64,000 bases of DNA from Chromatium weissei (GTDB taxonomy: Bacteria; Pseudomonadota; Gammaproteobacteria; Chromatiales; Chromatiaceae): the NCBI RefSeq assembly GCF_016583765.1, contig NZ_NRRR01000002.1, positions 248,001 through 312,000 of the forward strand. Reading direction: 5' to 3'. Positions within the stretch are counted from its first letter, which is position 1. Each line of letters opens with the position of its first letter. Shown here one piece after another: positions 39,876 to 47,956 of this stretch. The notes under the pieces are model-generated. The model saw nothing but the letters and a program-made list of their open reading frames with translations. It searched no databases and had not been told where the DNA came from. The translations under genes and the position numbers were made by a program.

Positions 39876-40807
39876 CCGAATTAAATCATCACCGTTCAAC
39901 CATTTTAATTGTCGATGACGTGCCGAATAATATTGAAATTCTGCTCGGCGCATTGGAACGGGATTACGATACGCAATTTGCGACCTCAGGAATGGAGGCA
40001 TTGGAGTTATTAAAAAATGAACTACCAGATTTAATTCTGTTGGATGTAATGATGCCCGGAATGGATGGTTATGAGGTGTGTCGTCGATTAAAAGATGCAC
40101 CTGCAACACAAAACATTCCGGTTATTTTTGTGACTGCACGCGATGCGGTGCGCGATCAAGAGCATGGATTTAATCTTGGTGCTGTCGATTATGTGACAAA
40201 ACCGTATGAGATTTCATTACTGCGAGCGCGAGTGCGAACGCATATTACATTGAAACGCAAATCAGATTTGTTAGAAACTTTGGTCGCATTAGATGGATTA
40301 ACCGGTATTCCTAATCGGCGGCGCTTTGATGAAACACTGGCGACTGAATGGCGACGCGCAGTGCGTGAACAAACTTCATTAGCATTGATTATGGCGGATG
40401 TGGATCAATTCAAAAATTATAATGACTTTTATGGGCATGGTGCGGGCGATGATTGTTTACGGAATGTGGCGACATGTTTAATAGAAACAGTGCGTCGCCC
40501 CGGTGATTTAGCAGCGCGTTATGGTGGTGAGGAATTTGCGGTTATTCTTCCTGATTGCGATAGTGCCGGTGCGCAATACGTTGCCGAGCAATTTCGTACG
40601 ATTGTGATCGCTCGCAAAATTCCGCATTTGCGGTCATCTGTGGCAAATCATATTACAATTAGTGCCGGAGTTGCTGCCGGTATTCCCGCAATTGCTGATA
40701 CGCCAGAAGAACTTCTAAAACGTGCAGATTTGGCACTCTATCAAGCGAAATGGAATGGTCGAAATCGTGTTTATCAAGGCGTGTCGGATACAATTCGATT
40801 TAGTTAA
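39872..40807 (+). CDS. Response regulator with diguanylate cyclase output (REC-GGDEF)
   Basis: A 311-residue PleD/WspR-like protein. Receiver: ILIVDDVPNNIEILLGAL, phospho-acceptor D58 in LILLDVMMPGMDG and YVTKPYE. Output: LDGLTGIPNRRRFDETL and active-site YGGEEFAVILPD, a GGEEF variant that is functional in many cyclases. An RxxD inhibitory site is not clearly placed. The gene is translationally coupled to the hybrid kinase, suggesting one phosphorelay controlling c-di-GMP. Confidence 0.95.
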   Translation: MTELNHHRSTILIVDDVPNNIEILLGALERDYDTQFATSGMEALELLKNELPDLILLDVMMPGMDGYEVCRRLKDAPATQNIPVIFVTARDAVRDQEHGFNLGAVDYVTKPYEISLLRARVRTHITLKRKSDLLETLVALDGLTGIPNRRRFDETLATEWRRAVREQTSLALIMADVDQFKNYNDFYGHGAGDDCLRNVATCLIETVRRPGDLAARYGGEEFAVILPDCDSAGAQYVAEQFRTIVIARKIPHLRSSVANHITISAGVAAGIPAIADTPEELLKRADLALYQAKWNGRNRVYQGVSDTIRFS

Positions 40808-40818
40808 ATGAAAAGGTG

Positions 40819-40852
40819 GCACATCATCGCTTCATGTGAATTGATGATGTGC
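40819..40852. terminator. Hairpin between two convergent genes
   Basis: GCACATCATC (40819-40828) pairs with GATGATGTGC (40843-40852); the 14-base loop contains a further TTCA/TGAA pairing. On the minus strand it is followed by CACCTTTTCATTT. It lies between the stops of the REC-GGDEF gene and the Aer-like gene and may serve both directions. Confidence 0.55.
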
Positions 40853-40859
40853 ACGAAAT

Positions 40860-42437
40860 TCAACTGCCAATGCGGTATTGATGCGTTAGTTTTTCCAATT
40901 GATCGGCGAGTTGTTTTAGATTTCCAGTTGCAGATACGACGCTATCCGTACTGTCGAGTGTTTTCACAGAAAGATGACGAATACTTTCGATGTTTCGATT
41001 CATTTCTTCCACCACTGCACTTTGTTCTTCAGCAGCAGTTGCAATCTGCGTATTCATATCGCTAATACGGTCGACGGTTTGCGTAATTGAATTCAGCGAT
41101 TGATCGGTTTCTGCTGCCGATTGCACGCTTTGTTCTGCCTGCTGCCGTCCCCGTTGCATGACGACAACCGCACTGCGCGAACCCTCTTGTAATCGTTGAA
41201 TTAACGTCTGAATTTCTTGAGTGGCATCCTGAGTGCGTTGCGCCAACGTGCGCACTTCATCGGCGACCACTGCAAACCCGCGTCCCGCTTCACCGGCACG
41301 CGCCGCTTCAATTGCCGCATTGAGCGCCAGCAAATTGGTTTGTCCGGCGATGCTGCGAATCACGTCAAGAATTTTACCAATGTTTTCAGATTCTTCACCG
41401 AGTCGACCGATGGAATCTGCTGCTTCGGTTACGCCATCGGCAAGATGCTGAATGCCAGTCACGCTTTGGCGAACGATGCCGCGTCCGATTTGTACTTCGT
41501 CGCTGGCGCGTTGTGCTGCTTCCGCTGCCGCACCAGTGTTATTGGCAACCTCTGCGACCGTTGCCGACATTTCATTCATTGCCGTAGCAACCATATCGGT
41601 TTCTTGATACTGCTGTTCCATTAATTGATGCGTTGAATTGCTGGCATTTGCCAATTGCTGTGCGGAATGAGTGACGCTCACTGCTGAATCTTGAATTTTA
41701 CCAATCACCGTTGCCAGTCGTGATTGCAACATTTTGATTGATTGAAGAATTTCAGCAATTTCATTGCTTTTTGTGACGTGAATTGGAAAATAGAGATCGC
41801 CAGCCGCAATCTTTTTTGCTGCAACCACGCATTGTTGAATAGGCACGAGAATTGAGCGCGTATTTAATTGCGCTAAAATGATACTGGCAATGAGCGTGGC
41901 CACACCAATCCAAACATTTTCTAACCAACCTGCGGCAACCGCGCCCAAGCCAATGAATAGATAAGATGCGTTAATGCGTACTCCGCAACCGACAGCGGGA
42001 AACCAAGGACGCGGCAAATCGGTTTCATTGCGTGTACGAATACGCGTATACAGTCGTTCTGCTTGATTGATTTGCGCCCGCGTGGGTTTAGTGCGTACCG
42101 ATTGATAACCAATTAAAGTGGTGTCTTCATATACCGGAGTGACGTAGGCATCAACCCAATAATAATCGCCATTTTTACAGCGATTTTTCACCAATTTACG
42201 CCATGATTTGCCCTGTTTCAGAGTGATCCACAGGTCTTTGAATGCCGCAGCGGGCATGTCGGGATGACGAACGATATTGTGGCTGCTGCCGACTAATTCG
42301 GCTTCAGTAAAGCCACTCACTTCAATAAAGGGTTTATTGCAATAGGTAATGATGCCTTTGGAATCGGTCGTTGACACCAATACCATTGATGCGGAGTAAT
42401 CATTCTCCCGCGTCGTGACCGGTAAATTCATTTTCAT
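40860..42437 (-). CDS. Aer-like PAS chemoreceptor
   Basis: Energy/redox taxis receptor of 525 residues. N-terminal PAS ([63 protein letters not shown]), the Aer type that binds FAD, then a membrane hairpin of two helices around [38 protein letters not shown] and an MCP signalling domain ([20 protein letters not shown]). Start taken at ATG 42437; a TTG at 42449 and an ATG at 42431 are alternatives. It has no periplasmic domain, so it would sense the internal redox state. Confidence 0.93.
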   Translation of the reverse strand: MKMNLPVTTRENDYSASMVLVSTTDSKGIITYCNKPFIEVSGFTEAELVGSSHNIVRHPDMPAAAFKDLWITLKQGKSWRKLVKNRCKNGDYYWVDAYVTPVYEDTTLIGYQSVRTKPTRAQINQAERLYTRIRTRNETDLPRPWFPAVGCGVRINASYLFIGLGAVAAGWLENVWIGVATLIASIILAQLNTRSILVPIQQCVVAAKKIAAGDLYFPIHVTKSNEIAEILQSIKMLQSRLATVIGKIQDSAVSVTHSAQQLANASNSTHQLMEQQYQETDMVATAMNEMSATVAEVANNTGAAAEAAQRASDEVQIGRGIVRQSVTGIQHLADGVTEAADSIGRLGEESENIGKILDVIRSIAGQTNLLALNAAIEAARAGEAGRGFAVVADEVRTLAQRTQDATQEIQTLIQRLQEGSRSAVVVMQRGRQQAEQSVQSAAETDQSLNSITQTVDRISDMNTQIATAAEEQSAVVEEMNRNIESIRHLSVKTLDSTDSVVSATGNLKQLADQLEKLTHQYRIGS

Positions 42438-42449
42438 AGTTCGTGGCAA

Positions 42450-42673
42450 CCTGCGGCGCGTGATGAATTGAAATGAGGCGTTAACGCCGAGATGCGATGT
42501 TAGCGCAAGTTATGTTCCGGTGATGATGTTTTGATTTGATTATAAATCAACTATTTAGCGCCCAAATCTGATTGAGAAGTCAGGTTCATTTGAAAGCCAG
42601 CTATCAATCGTGTATCTTTCACCACCTGAGTTGAGTTTGAATTAACTTACTCAGCGCCAGTTTGTTATTCGCC
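42450..42673. other. Divergent spacer between Aer-like gene and tRNA-Ser
   Basis: A 224-bp gap with a perfect 12-base palindrome GGCGTTAACGCC (42477-42488) and a 15-base palindrome TTGATTATAAATCAA (42536-42550). The second resembles an FNR site but has five rather than four bases between the half-sites. Promoters for both flanking genes should be here. Confidence 0.35.
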
Positions 42674-42763
42674 GGAGAGATGTCCGAGAGGCTTAAGGAG
42701 CACGCCTGGAAAGTGTGTATAGGTTAATCCCTATCGAGGGTTCGAATCCCTCTCTCTCCGCCA
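42674..42763 (+). tRNA. tRNA-Ser (anticodon GGA)
   Basis: Ninety bases including an encoded CCA. Acceptor GGAGAGA pairs with TCTCTCC; anticodon stem CACGC/GTGTG encloses the loop with GGA at 42708-42710, reading UCC/UCU Ser codons. A long variable arm (TATAGG...CCCTAT), typical of class II tRNA-Ser, and T arm GAGGG-TTCGAAT-CCCTC are clear. An imperfect inverted repeat (42784-42836) follows but lacks a T run. Confidence 0.97.
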
Positions 42764-43001
42764 CAACTATTCTTAAAATCCTCATAACAAACGCCTCGCT
42801 ACTGTCACTAAGACGTTGTTTGTTATGTGCAATTCTTCTGTGTTCATCGCGCAAAAATCACTTCTTTTTATTCAGTGCTACCGATTTTTAGTGGCACGTT
42901 TTCTGCGTTTCAAAATATCGACATCAATTGCTGTCACACTGGCGCATATCACCGCATTTCGCGCCATCCGCGACATTCATTTCACCGTTTAGGTATCGCT
43001 C

Positions 43002-43250
43002 ATGCTTGCCGTGATGATTCTTCTGCTTGTGCCACCGATTCTGATGATTCTTTGGCGTTTTTTTCAAGGTCCCGATGCCGCTAATCGCATTCTTGCGCTG
43101 GATACGCTCAGTGTTTTAGTGATCGCCTTGCTCGCTTTATTATCGCTGTGGTTTCAACGCAGTATTTATTTGGATGTGGCACTTATTTTTGCAGTTGTTG
43201 GATTTGCCGGCGTGATTTTATTCAGCCGCTTTTTAGAAAAGGGGATTTAG
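43002..43250 (+). CDS. MrpF/MbsB-like subunit of an Mrp-type membrane module
   Basis: An 82-residue, three-helix membrane protein with the MrpF/PhaF core GPDAANRILALDTLSVLVIALLALLS and YLDVALIFAVVGFAGVILFSRFLEKG. In antiporters and in archaeal MBH/MBS complexes this small subunit is part of the sodium-translocating end. AGG lies nine bases before the ATG. It is the first recognisable gene of the operon; no MrpE precedes it. Confidence 0.92.
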   Translation: MLAVMILLLVPPILMILWRFFQGPDAANRILALDTLSVLVIALLALLSLWFQRSIYLDVALIFAVVGFAGVILFSRFLEKGI

Positions 43251-43610
43251 ATGGACACACTCGGTTATGTCCTGATGTCCGGCGGTTTATTTTTCTTTTG
43301 GGTCAGCGGTTTGGGATTAATTCGAATGCCGGATACGCTGACGCGAATGCACGCCGGAGCAAAGGCCACCACCCTCGGCTCATTATTAACACTGCTCGGT
43401 GCAGCCTGCCTCGCGCCAGCATGGGCTCCAAAACTTCTCATCATCGCCATCTTCATTTTGCTCACCAATCCGCTCAGTTCCTCAGTGCTGGCACGGGCGG
43501 CATATCGCAGCGGAGCGCAAATGGTGCCGCTGGTCTGCGATGCCTGCGCTGACCGCAAAGCAGCACGCGCCGCCGCTAATGCACCCAAAACCGAGGAGAC
43601 CGCAGCATGA
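43251..43610 (+). CDS. MrpG/MbsC-like subunit
   Basis: A 119-residue membrane protein with the MrpG signature GGLFFFWVSGLGLIRMPDTLTRMHAGAKATTLGSLLTLLGAACL and the following ILLTNPLSSSVLARAAYRSG. Three helices. It starts directly after the stop of the F-type gene and overlaps the next gene by four bases. Structural subunit of the ion-translocating membrane arm; no catalytic role expected. Confidence 0.92.
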   Translation: MDTLGYVLMSGGLFFFWVSGLGLIRMPDTLTRMHAGAKATTLGSLLTLLGAACLAPAWAPKLLIIAIFILLTNPLSSSVLARAAYRSGAQMVPLVCDACADRKAARAAANAPKTEETAA

Positions 43611-43861
43611 CCGGATTATTCGCCCTGTTATTTTTTGCGTGGATGATCGGCGCGGCGCTCATGGCAATTCGCCATTCCGATTTACTGCAATCAGCACTCG
43701 GATTGGCACTGCTGAGTTTGGGCGCAGTCGGACAATTCTTTTTACTTCACGCGCCCGATGTCGCACTGACCGAAGCCGCCATTGGCGCGGCAGCGAGCAG
43801 TTTCGTGATGTTGATGGGCGTGCGTCAGCTCGGACGCACTGAACGGAAGGAGCTGCAATGA
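43607..43861 (+). CDS. DUF4040 subunit (MbsD/MbhD-like, part of MrpA)
   Basis: An 84-residue protein with the DUF4040 core LLSLGAVGQFFLLHAPDVALTEAAIGAAASSFVMLMG. This domain is the middle piece of MrpA in sodium antiporters, but a separate subunit in archaeal MBH and MBS. Having it as a separate gene favours the MBH/MBS architecture over a plain Mrp antiporter. It overlaps both neighbours by four bases (ATGA). Confidence 0.88.
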   Translation: MTGLFALLFFAWMIGAALMAIRHSDLLQSALGLALLSLGAVGQFFLLHAPDVALTEAAIGAAASSFVMLMGVRQLGRTERKELQ

Positions 43862-44616
43862 ACCGTCGTATTCCACTTCGCAAACGTTTTCGTGTGCACA
43901 CGCTGCTACTCATCGCGCTGTGCGGCTGGCTGTTAATGCTGCATTTGACGCTGCTACTCAATCACGGACTCAATGCGCCGCTCAATGGTGTCGGCGACAT
44001 CTATTTGTCACGCAACGCCGAAACCGCATCCGCCAACGCCGTGACCACCGTCGTCGTGAGCTATCGCGGTTTTGACACCCTCGGCGAAGTGACGGTGCTC
44101 TTTCTCGCGGCGACCGGCGTCGGAATGCTATTTGCCGGCGGACTCGGAGCCACGCCCGCATTCCGCGACCGCAACAGCCAACCAAACGAAGTCATGGTCA
44201 CGGGAACGCGGCTGCTGTTTCCGACTCTGCTGCTGCTCGGCATTTACATCGTATTGCACGGCCATCTCTCGCCCGGCGGCGGATTTCAAGGCGGAGTCAT
44301 CGTCGCCACCGCCTTCTTTTTACGCATGATCGCCGACTCCAATTTCAACCTCGATCACGCACAACTCGGCTGGGTCGAATCCTTTGCTGGCAGCAGCTTC
44401 GTTTTATTCGGAATGCTCGGCCTCGTATTCGTCACAACCGCCAGTTTTCTCGGCAACTTTTTACCGCATCCAATCGCCGCGATGGGGCAATTAGTGAGCG
44501 CCGGCGTGATTCCGCTCATTTATCTATTTGTTGGAATTAAAGTTGGCGCAGAAGTCGGCGCAATTTTTCAAGATATGCTCGAATCCAATTCCGCATCCAG
44601 CGCCGAGGAGCATTGA
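43858..44616 (+). CDS. MbhE-MrpB fusion-like subunit
   Basis: A 252-residue protein. The first 100 residues contain AETASANAVTTVVVSYRGFDTLGEVTVLFLAATGVG, the MbhE/MrpA C-terminal pattern, and the rest has the MnhB signature PNEVMVTGTRLLFPTLLLLGIYIVLHGHLSPGGGFQGGVIVATAFFL. So two subunits that are separate in archaeal MBH are joined, as happens in several related clusters. Six or more helices. It belongs to the ion-translocating module; conserved His and acidic residues sit in the helices. Confidence 0.87.
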   Translation: MNRRIPLRKRFRVHTLLLIALCGWLLMLHLTLLLNHGLNAPLNGVGDIYLSRNAETASANAVTTVVVSYRGFDTLGEVTVLFLAATGVGMLFAGGLGATPAFRDRNSQPNEVMVTGTRLLFPTLLLLGIYIVLHGHLSPGGGFQGGVIVATAFFLRMIADSNFNLDHAQLGWVESFAGSSFVLFGMLGLVFVTTASFLGNFLPHPIAAMGQLVSAGVIPLIYLFVGIKVGAEVGAIFQDMLESNSASSAEEH

Positions 44617-44619
44617 TCA

Positions 44620-44997
44620 ATGTTGAACTTTCTTGACACTCCAGCGGTATTACACAGCATTTATTTAATTGGCAGCCTCATTCTATTTTTTATAGGACTG
44701 TACGGACTGCTCGCCAAACGACATTTATTAAAAATCTTTGTCAGCATCGAAATCATGGAATTGGCGGTTTATCTCATTCTCATTGCCATCGCCACCACAT
44801 CCGGCGAAACCGCACCAATTCTTTCTGACGGCTTAACCGCATTCACCGGCATGAGCGATCCAATTCCGCAAGCATTAACACTCACCGCCATTGTGATTGG
44901 CGTTGCCGTCACCGCATTAGGCACTTCAATGGCAATTCAATATCACCGCCTGACTGGCAAAGTCAGCGTCACCGAAATGACTGAATTAAAGGATTAA
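44620..44997 (+). CDS. MrpC/NuoK-like subunit
   Basis: A 125-residue protein with three helices and NuoK/MrpC features: LIGSLILFFIGLYGLLAKRHLLKIFVSIEIMELAVYLILIAIA and the C-terminal DPIPQALTLTAIVIGVAVTALGTSMAIQYHRLTG, where the Glu in IEIMEL lines up with the proton-path acid of NuoK. Three bases follow the B-type gene and two precede mrpD. Confidence 0.93.
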   Translation: MLNFLDTPAVLHSIYLIGSLILFFIGLYGLLAKRHLLKIFVSIEIMELAVYLILIAIATTSGETAPILSDGLTAFTGMSDPIPQALTLTAIVIGVAVTALGTSMAIQYHRLTGKVSVTEMTELKD

Positions 44998-44999
44998 CG

Positions 45000-46472
45000 A
45001 TGACATTCCATTTCACACCCGTTTGGTTTATTGCCATTCCCTTATTATTGGCATTTTTAGCACCGCTATGGGTACGTTGGCGCGTTTTAATGCCGGTTTT
45101 ATTTAGCGCCCAATTCGCATTATTTGCACTCGCATTATCATGGCTACCGACCGTGCGCATTGCGCCGGTTTTGGAAACCATCGTCATTGCGCCACCATTA
45201 GGCATTCATCTGCATTTAGACACAGTGGCACTGCTATTCGTGACACTCTTTAGTTTTGCTGGTGCAGTAGTCAGCGGATTCATTTGGTTGGGAAACAGCG
45301 CACCACATTTACGCGACCGCCCAGCATTTATTTTAATACTGCTGTTAATTGCTGGCAGCAACGGCATGGTATTAACCGGCGACATTTTTAATTTATATGT
45401 CTTTATTGAAATTGTCGGTGTCAGCGCCTACGCACTCGCAGCATTACGCCGCGATAAAACTGCATTAGAAGGTGGCTTAAAATATCTCATCGTTGGCTCG
45501 GTCGCAGCGATCTTTATTTTATTCGCCATCGTGCTGTTGTATTTGCAAACCGGTCAATTAAATATCGCCGCGCTTGCTCGTGCGTTTGCTGATATTCCAG
45601 CGCAGATGCAGCTTTTAATTGGATTGTTAATGTTGATCGGATTAGGTATCAAAGCCGAACTGTTTCCATTTAATTTCTGGGTTCCAGACATTTATCGCGG
45701 CAGCGATTCGGAAATCACCGCACTGTATTCCGGTGTTTTAGTCAAAGCCTTTTTATTCGTCTTATTTCATTTAACCTTTATTCTGCTTGCTGATCCGACT
45801 GTCGCACGGAATTGGTTAATGGCTTTAGGCGCAATCACAATGATTGTTGCCGAGTTAGTCGCGCTGCGCCAACAGGATTTGCGCCGAATGCTGGCGTATT
45901 CCTCACTCGGTCAAGTAGGGTTAATCACGCTGGCGCTGGCATTTGCCTCGGAAATGACAACCGCTGGCGCATTATTTCATGTGATTAACCACACGCTTAT
46001 TAAACTGCTGCTCTTTTTATTAGCGGCGCTGATGCTGCGGCAATTCGCATCACTCAAATTAGCTGATTTACAGGGTTTAAGTCGCACCATGCCAATCGCA
46101 GCGGGATTATTTGTGCTCGCTGCATTAGCCGTTTTAGGGCTACCACCACTCAGCGGATTTGTCAGTAAACTGTGGATTCTCAAAGGTTTTTCCGCTGCGC
46201 AAACATTTTGGCCAATTGCGTTAATTTTAATTGCAGCACTCATTGAAGCAGGTTATTACTTCCGTTGGATTCGCACTTTTTATGCACCAACTAGTACTAG
46301 CACACGCATTCAATCTGACGGTGAACGAATTCTGAATTACGCGCCGTTATTGTTAATTGCAGGACTGCTGATTGTTTTAGGCGTTATGCCCTTTCTATTA
46401 GAAGATTGGTTGACGCAAGCAGCGCAGGCGCTATTAGGGCGCGAAGCATTATTAAATGCGGTATTGGGCTAA
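45000..46472 (+). CDS. First antiporter-type pump subunit (MrpD/NuoN-like)
   Basis: A 490-residue protein with about fourteen helices of the proton-conducting antiporter family. Typical blocks: DIFNLYVFIEIVGVSAYALAALRRDKTALEGGLKYLIVGSVAAIFILFAIVLLYLQTG, GIKAELFPFNFWVPDIYRGSDSEITALYSGVLVKAFLF (the conserved membrane Glu/Lys), QDLRRMLAYSSLGQVGLI and HVINHTLIKLLLFLLAALML. It corresponds to MbsH. After its stop, two small hairpins occur before the CorA gene. Confidence 0.93.
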   Translation: MTFHFTPVWFIAIPLLLAFLAPLWVRWRVLMPVLFSAQFALFALALSWLPTVRIAPVLETIVIAPPLGIHLHLDTVALLFVTLFSFAGAVVSGFIWLGNSAPHLRDRPAFILILLLIAGSNGMVLTGDIFNLYVFIEIVGVSAYALAALRRDKTALEGGLKYLIVGSVAAIFILFAIVLLYLQTGQLNIAALARAFADIPAQMQLLIGLLMLIGLGIKAELFPFNFWVPDIYRGSDSEITALYSGVLVKAFLFVLFHLTFILLADPTVARNWLMALGAITMIVAELVALRQQDLRRMLAYSSLGQVGLITLALAFASEMTTAGALFHVINHTLIKLLLFLLAALMLRQFASLKLADLQGLSRTMPIAAGLFVLAALAVLGLPPLSGFVSKLWILKGFSAAQTFWPIALILIAALIEAGYYFRWIRTFYAPTSTSTRIQSDGERILNYAPLLLIAGLLIVLGVMPFLLEDWLTQAAQALLGREALLNAVLG

Positions 46473-46511
46473 TAACGCGCAATGCGTTATTGAACTGAGT
46501 TATTGAACTCA
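46471..46511. other. Two adjacent hairpins after the first pump gene
   Basis: AATAACGC-GCAAT-GCGTTATT (46471-46491) starts at the stop codon, followed by TGAGTT-ATTG-AACTCA (46496-46511). Neither has a T run, so they are weak candidates for termination. They could be RNA-stability or processing sites that set the dose of upstream and downstream parts of the operon. Confidence 0.45.
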
Positions 46512-46558
46512 ATTCGATTGTTTGTGCCAAAACAGGCGCACTGTTTTTGAGCTTATTG

Positions 46559-47881
46559 ATGCAAAAGATGCTTGATTTATTGAATAAGCAGAAACTCGTA
46601 GAAAGTATGCTGCACAACCAAGCAATGCCACGCAATGGTCTTGTTGAGACGCTTGTTCATAAACAGCATTTAGCTGAATTACAGCGGCTATTAAGACGAT
46701 TATCAGCAACCGAAATTGGTGAAATCCTTTCTGCAATGTCAATTGACGATGCTAAAGGATTATGGCGACAGGTAGATGAATGCCGACAGGACGATATTCT
46801 ATGGGAACTTTCTGATGCGATTCGTGAAGCATTAGTGGGGCCACGTGAACCGCGTGATGGCAAGGGTCAAATGAACGCTTTTGAATTGATCAATGGGCGT
46901 TTACAACGCGTTTCTATTACCTGCCGTCAAGACCTTACGGTTATTCATCCAATTTGGATTGATCTGCTCGGTGCATCTAAAGGCGAACGGCGCAGTATTG
47001 GACAGTATTACGGCTTGGAATTACCAACTGCTGACGATGCAACTGATTTAGAAGTGAGTGCGCGCTTCTATGTTGAAGAAAACGATGAAGTGCATCTTCA
47101 TTCCAACTTTTTATTAGATCGTGAAGATGATTCGCGTAGCGTTCCAGTTGCCTTTATTTTACATAAAGACATTCTGTTTACTATTCGTGATGAAGAATTA
47201 CCAGTTTTTCGTTTACAGCGATTAAGAGCCCACAATCAACCCGGCTATGTCTCCGATTGTAAAGATGTTTTACTCGATCTTTATGGCGCTGATATTGAAT
47301 ACTCAGCAGATGCTTTAGAAGACATTTATACGGCACTTGGAAACGTTGGTCGCCAAGTATTAAGTGAAGCAATGACGGATGCAGAAGCTGCTGGTATTTT
47401 AGCGGAAATTGCAGAACAGGAAGACCTCAATGGACGTATTCGCCGTAACATTTTAGATACGCAGCGTATGGTGTCTTTTTTAATGCGTGGGCGCTTTATT
47501 TCACCGGATCAAGTGAATGATGCCAAAGAACTACTGCGTGACATTGAATCATTAAACAGTCACACCGCCTTTTTATTTGAGAAAATCAACTTTTTAATGG
47601 ACGCAACGGTCGGTTTTATCAATATCAATCAAAACCAACGCGTCTCGGTATTAACCACGATCACTGTGATTTTTATGCCAATTAACATGCTTGCAGGTAT
47701 GGGCGGCATGTCCGAGTTTTCAATGATGACACAGGGCATTAGTTGGCCGCTGGCATACGGAGCATTTAGCCTCGGAATGGTGATGATTGGTTGGATCACA
47801 TATCTAATACTGCGTTTTTTTGAAACGCGCCGCAATAAAGGCTTTCTCGCAAGTCGAATTAAAGATCGGCAAGTGAGTTAA
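46559..47881 (+). CDS. CorA-family divalent cation transporter with altered GMN motif
   Basis: A 440-residue protein: long soluble N-terminal part (rich in acidic residues, with an MgtE-N-like first 90 residues, LVETLVHKQHLAELQRLLRRLSATEIGEILSAMSIDDAKGLWRQVDE), then the CorA core and two C-terminal helices around VLTTITVIFMPINMLAGMGGMSEFSMMTQGISWPLAYGAFSLGMVMIGWITYLILRFF. The pore signature Gly-Met-Asn is Gly-Met-Gly. The CorA family moves Mg2+, Co2+, Zn2+ or other ions. Start at ATG 46559 rather than TTG 46547. It lies between the two pump genes of the Mrp/complex-I operon, an unexpected place for it. Confidence 0.85.
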   Translation: MQKMLDLLNKQKLVESMLHNQAMPRNGLVETLVHKQHLAELQRLLRRLSATEIGEILSAMSIDDAKGLWRQVDECRQDDILWELSDAIREALVGPREPRDGKGQMNAFELINGRLQRVSITCRQDLTVIHPIWIDLLGASKGERRSIGQYYGLELPTADDATDLEVSARFYVEENDEVHLHSNFLLDREDDSRSVPVAFILHKDILFTIRDEELPVFRLQRLRAHNQPGYVSDCKDVLLDLYGADIEYSADALEDIYTALGNVGRQVLSEAMTDAEAAGILAEIAEQEDLNGRIRRNILDTQRMVSFLMRGRFISPDQVNDAKELLRDIESLNSHTAFLFEKINFLMDATVGFININQNQRVSVLTTITVIFMPINMLAGMGGMSEFSMMTQGISWPLAYGAFSLGMVMIGWITYLILRFFETRRNKGFLASRIKDRQVS

Positions 47882-47943
47882 CATGGCACGGATGTTTTTA
47901 ATTCTTTTGTATTCAATTTTCTATTCGTGCTGGCAGTTTTTTT

Positions 47944-47948
47944 GAGGA
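47944..47948 (+). promoter_or_regulatory. Ribosome binding site deciding a GTG start
   Basis: GAGGA eight bases before GTG 47957. It favours that start for the second pump subunit over the GTG at 47927, which has no such site. Confidence 0.6.
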
Positions 47949-47956
47949 TAAATTCG

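Noticed and set aside
42536..42550. FNR site upstream of the Aer-like gene
   Set aside because: The half-sites are right, but the gap is five bases rather than four; kept only as a palindrome.
42784..42836. Terminator after tRNA-Ser
   Set aside because: ATAACAAAC/GTTTGTTAT can pair, but the loop is long and there is no T run.
42827..43084. Missing MrpE gene before mrpF
   Set aside because: The frame has no membrane-helix pattern, is rich in His/Cys/Arg and overlaps mrpF; it does not look like MrpE.
43002..46472. A plain Mrp sodium/proton antiporter operon
   Set aside because: MrpE and full MrpA are missing, DUF4040 is a separate gene, and NuoH/B/C/D-like genes continue in the same operon up to one terminator.
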